From the NCBI GenBank assembly GCA_022570795.1, contig JAKUDP010000011.1:682001-746000 (forward strand): a stretch of DNA of 64,000 nucleotides. The letters run 5' to 3'. This stretch comes from Sphaerulina vaccinii. Its lineage: Eukaryota; Ascomycota; Dothideomycetes; Mycosphaerellales; Mycosphaerellaceae. The notes beneath the pieces are model-generated. The model had not been told where the DNA came from. It saw only the letters and a list, made by a program, of their open reading frames with translations, and did no database searches. A program made the translations under genes and the position numbers. Of the stretch, positions 1 to 8,576 are shown one piece after another (position 1 is the stretch's first letter; every line of letters starts with the position of its first letter).

Positions 1-390
1 TCTTCCTCTTCGGCAGTCTCCTCGAGGAGATCACCGAAGAGGGTGTCGGTGAGTTCGACCTCCTCTTTTTCAATGAAAGGCAGCTGCCTTCCAGTAGATG
101 CCGAGGATTCTCCATCGTTCCCAACCGGAATAGGTTGGCCCACGCTCCTTGCATTGACACCGCAGACCTGTCGTATCCAGTCGAGATTGAGGAGAGATTG
201 CTTAACTTCAGAGGCGCGTTTGAGAGAGCGGATTGTTGTGTGAACTGTGTAGCCGGCTTGAATGGCTTGGAGAATGCAGTGAGAGCCGAGAAAGCCTAGC
301 ATTGATGTGAGTGTCTAGCACATATCAGAATGCTGCGATATCCTTACCAGTGCCTCCAGTCACGAGAATGGTGTCGCTAAGTGCTGCCAT
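1..390 (-). CDS. Extended SDR / NAD-dependent epimerase-reductase (5' part, cut by window edge)
   Basis: N-terminal part of a Rossmann-fold NAD(P)-dependent enzyme of the extended short-chain dehydrogenase type (dihydroflavonol-reductase/epimerase-like). Exon 1 is 348-390 and starts with ATG at 390; exon 2 runs from 295 off the left edge. The intron (296-347) has a GTAAGG donor and a CTAG acceptor. Splicing creates the dinucleotide-binding motif TGGTGFLGSH, followed by a helix and an Arg (TIRSLKR) typical of NADP preference. After about residue 50 the readable part contains an acidic stretch. Substrate cannot be told without the catalytic YxxxK region, which lies outside the window. Confidence 0.8.
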
Positions 391-1377
391 TGGATGTAGT
401 AAGTAGCAAAAGTTCTCTCGGGAGATAGTGACCTAAACATCGGCAGAGACCTTCCATACTTACCCAATATATATCACATCGTCACGTAGCGCAACGCGAG
501 GCGTCAGCGAGCCCATCATGCACAACTCGCTTTCCAGCCGAGCCGGTTGAGCCGTTCATCGTTCAATGGTGAGCTCGACTGCCTATTCCAAGGTCTGAAC
601 CTGGCATTGTATCGTGTAGAGGCCAATGTGATGTGATAGTGCAACGGGAACGGAGGAGAAGCAAAAGAGAAAGGTCCGAAGTGTGTCTTCATCACGTGCT
701 GCCAAGGTGAAATGATCCACTTCAGTTGCCTCTTCTCATCTCTTTCACACTGACAACAATTTCATCTCTGATCGTCATCCAAGTAATCGGTCGCACTTCA
801 TCTGATGTAGAGCAAGCTCGTCGATGTACCTACGCAGCACGAGCAGACTTCGCATGTGCAGAAAGGCCACTTCTTCTCGTCTGCTGATGTGTCTACAGAT
901 ATTCCGGTTTAGCCGCCCTGGATGTGCCTTCACATCACAAATGGCGCTTCGTTGTCCGGTAGCTGCACCGGTGGACACTGAATCCAAACAGCTTGGTCAT
1001 ATACTCCGTGGCATTGCTTCAAAGATCGAAGCAGAAGCAAAGTGATAGCTTGGCAAGCTCGACGCCACGAAGCCACCACGTGCTCAGTGACATTCACAAG
1101 CACAGCTTACGATTGGTTCAAGAGCTATACCACGGCCTGAGATCGACGAGTGATATAAGGAGCCACCAGAACTGATGTAGGTCTGTGCTATTCTTGTCTG
1201 GACGCGTCAACACTCCCATACCACCACAACCCAATAACGACGACCCTTACGAACGAGATAAGTAACCGCGACAACCCAGTCAAGTCTTGCGGAGACTATA
1301 GCACAAGCAAGGCACCGATTCATACCCTCTTCAGTCAAACCAGACCACGCATACAACGCTTCTACATAAACATCAAG
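391..1377. other. Intergenic, no gene seen
   Basis: Region between the divergent SDR gene and the hypothetical gene at 1378. Only short unconvincing open frames occur. It must hold both promoters; I see no clear motif beyond a CACGTG at about 693-698. Confidence 0.4.
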
Positions 1378-2010
1378 ATGTACCGCAAGCCCGACGGCAG
1401 CTATGGCGCTTCTTTCTATAATTTCGTCGGTAACTTCTTTCCAACGATAGCGGGCAGATCCGGCGACCCAGGCCATGTTTCTATGCCACAAAAGGACATG
1501 TTCTTCTCTCATCATATCAACCAGCCTGATCCTTGCGCTCTCTGCTTGACATCTCTCTGGGCCTCGGCTATCATAGACCACAAGACTGTTTCCGGAGACG
1601 TCTTCAAAAAGCTCCAGAAGATCGGCGTGGTATCACAGGAAGGCATAGTCGATACCACAAAGATCGATGCCAAGTTCACACACCACTTGGCCAAGATTCC
1701 CGCTTACCAGCAGAAACAAGTCATCGACTTACTTTTCTGGTGGGAAGAAGAATGTGGCCGCTTTAGGAAACTCCAAGGCGAAGAAGCAGAACTTACGGCT
1801 GTGATCAGGGACTATTCGAACGACAGAGATGTGTACAGCCGCATGCTCGATCGAGTCAGCAAAAAGAAGAAGACAGTTCCGAGCCAACGGAATGAAGCTG
1901 TGGAAAGAGACGAAGATGAAGAGATGGTCAGATTCCGATCTGGCATGATAAGCAGGACCACTACATCGAATGCATCCGAAGGCGACCCACCACCATACAG
2001 CGCTCAATGA
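1378..2010 (+). CDS. Hypothetical protein with C-terminal PPPY motif
   Basis: Single open frame of 210 codons starting at the first ATG (1378). I do not recognise the family. The N-terminal half contains a short Cys pair (DPCALC, about residues 50-55); the middle (about 115-165) is charged and helical (WWEEECGRFRKLQGEE), followed by a basic KKKK patch near 163. The protein ends in DPPPYSAQ, a PPxY motif of the kind bound by WW domains of Nedd4/Rsp5-type ubiquitin ligases and their arrestin adaptors. No signal peptide or membrane segment. No intron needed. Could be a lineage-specific gene; the function is unknown. Confidence 0.55.
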   Translation: MYRKPDGSYGASFYNFVGNFFPTIAGRSGDPGHVSMPQKDMFFSHHINQPDPCALCLTSLWASAIIDHKTVSGDVFKKLQKIGVVSQEGIVDTTKIDAKFTHHLAKIPAYQQKQVIDLLFWWEEECGRFRKLQGEEAELTAVIRDYSNDRDVYSRMLDRVSKKKKTVPSQRNEAVERDEDEEMVRFRSGMISRTTTSNASEGDPPPYSAQ

Positions 2011-2045
2011 ACCAGACCTTGCAGCGTCACAGTTTTCAGGTCCTT

Positions 2046-2125
2046 GAAAGTAGTTGGTAGAAGGGTTAGCAAGTATCTCTGGGAACACAGACTGTCTCAT
2101 CAGTGTCTGTTCTCAAGCTCAGCGC
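2046..2125 (-). repeat. Dispersed ~80-bp intron-like element, copy 1
   Basis: On the minus strand it starts GCGCTGAGCTTGAG and carries the conserved core AGAGATACTTGCTAA (core 2068-2081), followed by CTTCT-CC and an acceptor-like TTTCAAG. It lies just beyond the stop of the Cys-rich gene at 2169-2549. It aligns along its whole length with the copy at 5994-6074. Confidence 0.6.
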
Positions 2126-2168
2126 CTAAGTGGGTGCGACACCGAAGAGATGCCATGCCTTCTGCCTA

Positions 2169-2549
2169 CTACTTGACTTCCCTCTCTTTCCGACACTTTG
2201 CATGCTTGACTTCCTCGGCCTCACACTCTTTCAGACTCCACTGGTACTTCTTCTTCAACCTATCCACCTCATCCATGTTTTGGCTCCTCCTCTTATCTCC
2301 TGTCACTCGTTCGACCATCCTCTTTGCAATATCACTACCGATCTTGACATCTTGAGTGGCGTTCTCACAACACTTTGTTGTGCAACAATAGAGTTTCCTT
2401 CGCCCTTCCATAGGAGTGGTTATTGTCTTAGGACAGTCAAGCATCTGGGCTGTTGAGGGTGTCACGGTCAGAGAGCTCGACATGCATGGTTCGTATAGAG
2501 TCTTGGAGGAGTGTCCGCATGAGTAGCAGTTCTGGTATGGTTTGCACAT
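2169..2549 (-). CDS. Small Cys-rich hypothetical protein
   Basis: 126-residue open frame starting at ATG 2549. The first 61 residues contain nine Cys (2, 8, 11, 22, 39, 55, 56, 60, 61) and a His in CYSCGH, which suggests metal binding or a small zinc-type fold; the second half is a charged helix (about 88-126) with two more Cys. There is no signal peptide. The family is not recognised; short Cys/His proteins of this shape are common and uncharacterised in Dothideomycetes. The 3' end may be spliced: the stop is followed by a sequence with an intron-like 3' end (repeat copy at 2046-2125), so the true C-terminus is uncertain. Confidence 0.5.
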   Translation of the reverse strand: MCKPYQNCYSCGHSSKTLYEPCMSSSLTVTPSTAQMLDCPKTITTPMEGRRKLYCCTTKCCENATQDVKIGSDIAKRMVERVTGDKRRSQNMDEVDRLKKKYQWSLKECEAEEVKHAKCRKEREVK

Positions 2550-3162
2550 CTTCGGCGGATCTGGTGCTTAATGTTTAGAAGAGGCTTGACGCGAATTGGA
2601 TGGCGGGACGGATCTGTGAGAGTGCAATTCAGGATGCAGGAGAGGAACAGCAGAAGCATCAAAGTGCTGTCTCCAATGCTTCGGCGTTGGCCACGCATGC
2701 CGGATCAGGCCATCGCAGAGCATCACAAAGCGATATGACTTCTTTGTATGATCTCGTATTGAGATGGGATGAAGTTCGTTCTTTGTTCGCCACATGGCAG
2801 CACATGGCATCTCCGTGTCTCTGACAGCCGCTTATGAAGCAGTAGACTTCTGCGTCACTAGCTGTACTCGTGGTAGACATTGCCTGGGCAGAGCTGATGG
2901 TAAACAACAGGTTCGTGGAACAACATCGTCTCTATTGTTATTCAGTGCCAAACTACGTTATCAGTGACTCCAGCTATGATACAGTGTCTGCCTCTTACTC
3001 TCATCGCGCCTTCAATTCTCAACGTGCCATCTCGAACCCTATCTCTGAAACCATACTGCCTAAACCTTGTGATTCGAAAGGAGGCTCATGGGCCCGGTAT
3101 CCACAATACTGTCGAAGCTGCTCGTCCTTCCATCATACTCTTCAATCCACATCCTTCAGATA
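2550..3162. other. Intergenic, no gene seen
   Basis: Short overlapping frames only on both strands; no conserved motif recognised. Confidence 0.4.
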
Positions 3163-3824
3163 TCACGAGATCGGGTGAGGCGAATCGATGGCACCTGTAC
3201 CCTCAAGGCCACCTGCACCTCCAGCTCCACTTTCGTTGCTGCCTCCACGCCTCTCATCAGGGTGCTTTGGGGCCGTCAAGACACGTCCGAGGTTTGGTAT
3301 TTGTTGGAGAAATGGCATGTCTCGGTACTGGTGGGGTCCACCTGTCCATCCCTGAGATGCGACTGGCCAGCCCTGCTGAAGGAACCTGGCGGCGTCACTT
3401 AGCTGCACGTACCGTTTCACCCCAAGACGTTTGCGCCAGAAGTCCAACGGAGGCAGCTCATCGCCGTGCGGGTAGCCGACAAAGAACTCATATCCACCAA
3501 AAAGGGGCTGTGGTTGGTTGATGACCACAGGAGCAGCCACGGCTGCGTGCTCGCTCCGATTCAAATCAGCTATGAGGTTTTGGAGGTCGGTAGGACCGTG
3601 CGAGTCGGCGACTATCTTGAATCTGATCTGAAGTGGACGCAAGGTCAGTATGTAACAACGAGAAGGGGAAGTGGGCTGCTTACCCAGTAGATGGAGTAAG
3701 TGTTCGAGGGGCTTTGCGCCTGTAACTGTGCGACTACACCGCCGAGTAAGGAATCCGCCGGGGGTGGCCAACTGCCGGTCATAACTATGTAGTCGAACCT
3801 TTTGGCGGATTGGTTGAGTGGCAT
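3163..3824 (-). CDS. Hypothetical protein, two exons
   Basis: Model: exon 1 3684-3824 (47 codons from ATG 3824), intron 3628-3683 (GTAAGC donor, TTCAG acceptor, 56 nt), exon 2 3163-3627. Both exon ends are phase 0 and the product is 201 residues. It begins with a strand-like segment FDYIVMTGSWPPP, then IRFKIVADSH after the splice, which resembles a Rossmann-like or caspase/peptidase-like alternating core; the C-terminus (from about 175) is Gly-rich and low complexity. I do not recognise the family. Support is the good intron and the coherent reading frame across it. Confidence 0.6.
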
Positions 3825-4546
3825 CTTGGTTGAGTGACTTGGTTGTTTGATCGGCGATTTCTGATGTATTGACAGCACGTTTTTGGTTGTCGTAAGGTAT
3901 TGTTGACCAAACTCATCTCCTTCTCATCACCAAACCGGTACCTGCGCAATTGCCCTGTGTATGTGACCGGCAAGTGCTGTGTTATTGCGGAAGAGGGAAG
4001 GTCTCAGTGGTTCGACTCTCGCGGGAAGTGCTCTGACCACGACAGCAGAGGCAGGTCCCAAGTCATGTTGCAGTAGGATCCGAGAACAGAGAGGACTACT
4101 CGTCAATGGCATCCAACGATTCGAATCTCGCAGAAAGTGCTAAAGATCAGTAGGTAGGGCTGGTCTGCTATCAAGGTGTCGTGATAAGAATGGAATCACG
4201 GAGCTGGTGTGCCCATTGAGCGAGAATAGCCTTGCGAAATCTGCTAGCAGAAGATTGCCATGCTATTGACTTTCTCCTTGTCGAAGCAGCGTTCGTGATG
4301 TCTTCTTTGAGCGGGATGCAACAGACACATACATCTCCGAAAGCGTTTCTATCAGCAACTGTAAGCTGCATTCGCCTTCGATGCCTTGGTTCTCGTAAGC
4401 ACATGGAGACGTCCGGCTGCTTCTGTCTTGCACGCTCAGCTGTCTTGCGCACTGAGCTGTCTAGCGCGATGGGCTAGTCAATGTTCGTCAAGGTCTTCTA
4501 TGCCTCCAGAGCTGGATCTCGCGCAAGAGCGATTGGCCTCCTCGGA
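3825..4546. other. Intergenic, no gene seen
   Basis: No convincing coding sequence. Two imperfect copies of a short motif (GGTTCGACTCTCGC-GGAAGTGCT near 4009 and a variant near 4116) look B-box-like but have no matching stem or A box, so no tRNA is called. Confidence 0.35.
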
Positions 4547-5038
4547 TCACGTCTGAGTTCCTCTGGTAGTCTCCTGCAGTTCGATGTCCTTGGCAGTTTC
4601 TCGAGCTCTACCGCGCAGCCTTCTTGCAAGGTCCCTGCCAGCAGCCGGCATCCCGCAAACTGCGGCGAACACCAGATGACTCGCCAGCACAGCCCCAATA
4701 GCGGTAGACGAAGCTCGCGCCTCATCTCTAGGAGTATTGCCATTCATCCCGATGACCGGCGGTCGCACAAAGACCAGGTAGTGTGTGATGTAGAGTCCTG
4801 GTCCCATAAAGAAGCTGAGCAGAGCATAGACCACCTTTGTCCAGCTTTGTAGGGATCTTCTGTCGTGGTTGAGCTCGATGTTGTATGCGATGGCCGCACC
4901 TGATGAGATACAGCTGATGCAGAAGTAGATGATTGCGAGCAAGACGCAGCCGAAGTATGCCCATTGACAGTCTTGATGGCAGCCTTGAGCTTCTAGCTCC
5001 GCAGCTATTTGTGCTCCATTGAAGAACTCAACAGACAT
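4547..5038 (-). CDS. Small multi-pass membrane protein, tandem paralogue A
   Basis: 163 residues, start ATG 5038 in a good context (ACCATGT). Hydrophobic segments at about 28-51, 68-92 and 110-130; a Cys pair precedes the first (GCHQDC). Shared landmarks with the next gene (5538-6197) are Cys-x3-Cys before TM1, a small-residue GAAIA end of TM1, MGPGL(Y/F)IT in TM2, PP/TPV(I/L)G after TM2, an RD-containing loop, and a KD(I/V)ELQET tail. The two genes are tandem duplicates of equal size and the same orientation. The family is unknown; fungal proteins of this shape are uncharacterised. A 20-bp element at 5351-5370 and a TATA-like sequence near 5306-5314 lie upstream. Confidence 0.65.
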   Translation of the reverse strand: MSVEFFNGAQIAAELEAQGCHQDCQWAYFGCVLLAIIYFCISCISSGAAIAYNIELNHDRRSLQSWTKVVYALLSFFMGPGLYITHYLVFVRPPVIGMNGNTPRDEARASSTAIGAVLASHLVFAAVCGMPAAGRDLARRLRGRARETAKDIELQETTRGTQT

Positions 5039-5537
5039 GGTTGGCTGTAGTTGATTGGGACGACACGTGTGGTGTTCTGGTAGTCGTCAAGCACCCAGCT
5101 TTGGCGTATGCTTTGTATCAGGAGTCTGGCTGAGCGTCGCGAAACCGGGCGAGACGCTGTGAAGCTGTCTTATGTGATTGCCGGGGTACAGTTGTTGGAG
5201 ATACTGTATTCTTGGTAGTGGTGGCAGTGGTGTTTGTTGTTGTGAGCATTAGGGAGATTAATTTGTGAGGCGAAAGCTTCCATCTCGCCAGGCTTTGGAC
5301 TTCGAAGCATATATAGCTTCAAAAGAGTGAAAATGGTTCCGTGGTACGTAGTGGCGCAGCACGTGCTGTGCAAACCACGAATCTTACAATACTTTTATGT
5401 GCGCAAGCCAGGAAAAGCTTTTTCAGCGTTCCGATCTTCACCAAGGCTTCTCAATTGTATTGGTATTAGAGCCTGGCCTTGTGCAGTTGCCTTGACGTGC
5501 ACGGCTTGACCTCCTCTTTTGAGAATCAGCGTAGGCG
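5039..5537. promoter_or_regulatory. Promoter region of paralogue A
   Basis: 499 bp between the tandem paralogues. It holds a TATA-like ATATATA (about 5308-5314, minus strand) and the 20-bp palindrome-containing element at 5351-5370; no open frame of note. Confidence 0.5.
5351..5370. promoter_or_regulatory. 20-bp shared promoter element (CAGCACGTGCTG palindrome), copy 1
   Basis: Perfect 12-bp palindrome CAGCACGTGCTG at 5357-5368 with an E-box core CACGTG, flanked by GTGGCG and TG. The identical 20 bases occur at 6436-6455 upstream of the second paralogue. It is 313 bp from the start codon of paralogue A. E-box cores bind bHLH factors in fungi; binding here is inference. Confidence 0.6.
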
Positions 5538-6197
5538 CTAGACTGACGTCTGTCCTGAGCTTCCTGCGCTGGTCTCCTGCAACTCCACATCCTTTCCAGC
5601 TCCCGATTCCTCAGAAGAATCTGCTCGCTTGCAACAAGCTCCAATCGATGCGATGAAGAGGCACTCACATAGGCAAGTCAACAACACAAACCCTAGAGCA
5701 GCAGAGATAGCAACCGCATAATCTCTCAATGAACCAGAATCTGTTCCCAGGACTGGCGTCTTGATGAAGACGACAGAGAGCGTGATGAAAAGTCCAGGTC
5801 CAAGGATCATCGTGAGTGCTATGAAGAGGATCTGAGTACAGGTACGGAGCGAGTGGAGAACCTTGCTGCTTAGAGACATAATGGCCGCAAGCGATGCTCC
5901 ACAGCTGAAGAGGAAGAACACCGCGGAGAGGAGGAATAGGCCAAAGCCTTGCGCTTGACACTTAGAGTCGCAACGGCGACCGGCGTCAGCTGCCTAAAGT
6001 GGTAGGGAGAAGCATTAGCAAGTATCTCTGAACGCGCGGGCTCTCTCATTAGTGTCTGTCCTCAAGCCGAGCGCCTCAGTGAGCGCGAGCTTGACGAGAT
6101 ACCATGGAGAGAGCATGCCTTGTGCCTGTACTTGGCTTACCATTGCTCCAGCTGCTGCTGCACTTGCAGCGGCGCCTGCCATAACGACCACGGGCAT
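5538..6197 (-). CDS. Small multi-pass membrane protein, tandem paralogue B
   Basis: Model: exon 1 6141-6197 (19 codons, ATG 6197), intron 5994-6140 (147 nt, GTAAGC donor, TGCTAAT branch site, CTTTAG acceptor), exon 2 5538-5993. Both junctions are phase 0; the product is 170 residues, close to the 163 of its neighbour. Exon 2 gives Cys-x3-Cys (RRCDSKC), three hydrophobic segments, LGPGLFIT in TM2 and the KDVELQET tail, all shared with the paralogue at 4547-5038. The N-terminus encoded by exon 1 is Ala-rich and differs from the paralogue. The 3' part of the intron is a copy of a dispersed repeat. The function is unknown. Confidence 0.65.
5994..6074 (-). repeat. Dispersed ~80-bp intron-like element, copy 2
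   Basis: Forms the 3' part of the intron of the gene at 5538-6197. Core AGAGATACTTGCTAAT (6017-6030 core) includes a perfect fungal branch site; the element ends at the CTTTAG acceptor. Aligns with 2046-2125 from GCGCT through ACTTT. Confidence 0.65.
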
Positions 6198-6844
6198 GAT
6201 CGCTCGAGTCTTGTATTGAGGTGGTGACGGTGTGATGAACTTGATCGGAGTGCTCTTATGGTGAGAAGAGGCTGTGTTGGCGCCTCGTAGTTGTGTAGTC
6301 TTGCAGAGTGCGCTACGTTTTGAATACTTGATCTTCAGGTGCTGTATGTGAAGGGAGAAGCTCTGCCTAAAAATGTGCGCCCAAAGCACATATACTCCAG
6401 CAGAATTAAAGTAAGGGTTACCTGTGGATCTTTAAGTGGCGCAGCACGTGCTGTGCTGACCAGACTTCATGAGTGCTGCAACATACGTCGGACAAGCTTC
6501 GCAGTCGAGTGCGCCTGTCAGCGAGCCATAGTCAATGGCCAGAGCAGACTTGACATGTCACCTGAGGACTGCGCTGGAGAAGATGCTCCTGTGGTAGAGA
6601 GTGTAGGCTGTGCTGGGCAGTGTCGAGGTCATGGAGTAGAGACTTTCGTGCTTGGCGGGTACACCATTTCGATCCATGGTAGTATCTGCCTTAGCCGTCA
6701 AATCCACAGTATCAACTTCAACATGTGAAGTGACTGCCAATCATCTCCTGGCTTCTGAGCCACACAAGCTACTCCATTTCTTCCGTGAATACTTGGCCAT
6801 ATCCCAGGTATGCCAACGGCGTAGAGCCTCGGTCATGCTGGCTG
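6198..6844. other. Intergenic with promoter of paralogue B
   Basis: No gene seen. Contains the 20-bp element at 6436-6455 and a CATATA sequence at about 6388 that may act as TATA for the gene starting at 6197. Confidence 0.45.
6436..6455. promoter_or_regulatory. 20-bp shared promoter element, copy 2
   Basis: Identical to 5351-5370, with the palindrome CAGCACGTGCTG at 6442-6453, here 239 bp upstream of the start codon of paralogue B. Surrounding sequence is much less conserved, so the 20-mer stands out. Confidence 0.6.
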
Positions 6845-8086
6845 TCATCCCGCATGAGGCAACATCTTGTTCAGCCAAAGTCCTAGCGATGACTTCTTTT
6901 GCTCATCTAAGCCAGCCTTGTGCAGTGTCGGCCTCATAGCTTGCTCCCAGTCCGAGACCTCGTGGACCCTGACACCAACAAGTCCTTCGCTGATGTCCTC
7001 TACCACGCCATCCTTCTCGAGTGAAGCGCCATTGATCGCCCCATACCTGACAGAGACATCTAGCTTCGCATCAGCTATAGCATCATCTTTGCTGTTGATG
7101 GACCACTGTGGCGTCTGTAGGAAGGTCCACTCCAGAGATTTGAGCTCGTCATACCCTTTGCGCACAGCAGGGTCCTCAAGCCAATCATCATCGACTTGGA
7201 CAACATCATGAGCGCTGTCATACTGGCGAGAGAAGTGCTCCTGCACAGCAGAGATGAAATCCTCGTTGCTCAGTAAGATATTGCCAACTGGTGAGCTCAC
7301 ACTTTCGACCCCTCTCGCGGTAATATATGGCTTGGCGGGCGAATGCAGATAGTCCGGTATCGCAATGAGATTCGGACTGTTCAACAAACAGGTCCCATGA
7401 TGAAGCGCTCTCATTCTCGTAAGCTTGTACGCAGAACCAGATACCTTTAACGGACGCGGTGTATCAAAGTCCGTAGCTTCATAGGGAGTGCTGTGCGTAT
7501 CTTCAGGATCGGTTGGAGTCCCAGGTTTGCCTTGGTCCAGAACAATATCGTGGCGGGCATTGACTCTGGCTCTCTCGACGCCACAACTTCTGAGCGCCCG
7601 CACAACCAGTTCAGCATGCTTGTCACGCGTGAAGTCTGCTGAAGGACATATTACTGTCCAATTGACGTTGCCTTCATCGTGAAAGACAGTGCCGCCGCCA
7701 CTTCTTCGTCGTACAAGGTCTACTTTAGCTCCTAAGCCTGGAGGTTCAGACTCCGGGTTGTCGCCTCGTGATGCTGGATTGAGAAGAGCAAGGGTGACTT
7801 CTAGCCATGGGTTCTGGTTCCGCCCGATAATGATGCTGGGCCTGTTGATGTACAGGAACAGGATTGCCGACTCTGGTGCGCTCTTTTGGAGTAGATGGTG
7901 CTCGATTGATAGGTTCAAGTACGGGTCACGCGACGTCGAGATGTAGGATTGAACTGGTTGTTTGAGCCTGTCCAGTGAAGGTCCGGATGCCCATCGTCTC
8001 CAGATCAGTGGTGGTTGCCTCTGTACCAGTGGCAATGATGGTATCACATGTGCCACGCTGCTGCGTAGCCGCTGGTGTGCAATCAT
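6845..8086 (-). CDS. AIM22: Lipoate-protein ligase (mitochondrial, LplA/Aim22 type)
   Basis: Attaches lipoic acid to the E2 and H subunits of mitochondrial dehydrogenases through a lipoyl-AMP intermediate or by transfer. 413 residues, no intron, start ATG 8086. The N-terminus is Arg-rich without acids (residues 1-35), as in a mitochondrial presequence. Family hallmarks are present: IIIGRNQNPW near 87-96, the RRRSGGGTVFHDEGNVNW adenylate-binding segment near 125-142, and KVSGSAYKL near 216-224 with the Lys that contacts the acyl-adenylate. The C-terminal accessory part carries an insertion relative to bacterial LplA. Divergent from SOG2, sharing a 490-bp promoter region. The assignment is firm at family level; ligase versus transferase specificity is not resolvable by eye. 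Confidence 0.92.
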   Translation of the reverse strand: MIAHQRLRSSVAHVIPSLPLVQRQPPLIWRRWASGPSLDRLKQPVQSYISTSRDPYLNLSIEHHLLQKSAPESAILFLYINRPSIIIGRNQNPWLEVTLALLNPASRGDNPESEPPGLGAKVDLVRRRSGGGTVFHDEGNVNWTVICPSADFTRDKHAELVVRALRSCGVERARVNARHDIVLDQGKPGTPTDPEDTHSTPYEATDFDTPRPLKVSGSAYKLTRMRALHHGTCLLNSPNLIAIPDYLHSPAKPYITARGVESVSSPVGNILLSNEDFISAVQEHFSRQYDSAHDVVQVDDDWLEDPAVRKGYDELKSLEWTFLQTPQWSINSKDDAIADAKLDVSVRYGAINGASLEKDGVVEDISEGLVGVRVHEVSDWEQAMRPTLHKAGLDEQKKSSLGLWLNKMLPHAG

Positions 8087-8576
8087 GAAGCCATCACTTG
8101 TACTTTTTGCCTCGATTGGTGGTGCAAGCTTTCTAGGTTCGCTCCCCTGAGCAGCCCGCCGTTTGCGTCAAAACGAACGCGCTACCGCTACCGCTACCGC
8201 CACCGCCGCTACAACGAATCGCGACCAGATCGTGATAAGAAGTAAATAGTCGCACAACCGCGTTTGCGAGGGAGAGAAGGAGAAGGAAGTGCGCGCTTCT
8301 CACACACAACGACACTTTCGTGTAAGATGAAGGCGAAGACGAAGGTGAAGTGAATCTGGGAGGCTGGATTGTTCTCTCGATTCTCGCAGCCCTGTTTCGG
8401 CATCGGCACAAATTCCGTTTTATGCAGGAACAGCCGAGATCGCGGCGATGGCCAAACCTCACATTGCTGCTGGCTTCGACTTTCTCGACTACTACTCCTC
8501 CTACAGCGACCGACGACCGAGCCAGCCACGGTATCTCCCTCTGCCACTGCCTCCGCAGCTCGGTGACCATGCCACC
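8087..8576. promoter_or_regulatory. Divergent promoter AIM22 / SOG2
   Basis: 490-bp spacer between the two start codons. It contains a short trinucleotide run of CTACCG/CCACCG units at about 8180-8210 and pyrimidine-rich stretches just before the SOG2 start. No other site recognised. Confidence 0.5.

Noticed and set aside
1207..1581. 124-codon minus-strand frame overlapping the gene at 1378
   Set aside because: Overlaps the better plus-strand gene and lacks recognisable features.
4005..4140. Two B-box-like motifs (GGTTCGACTCTCGC and a variant) as tRNA or SINE
   Set aside because: The bases flanking the putative T-loop do not pair, there is no A box or acceptor stem, and no matching poly-A or TSD was found.
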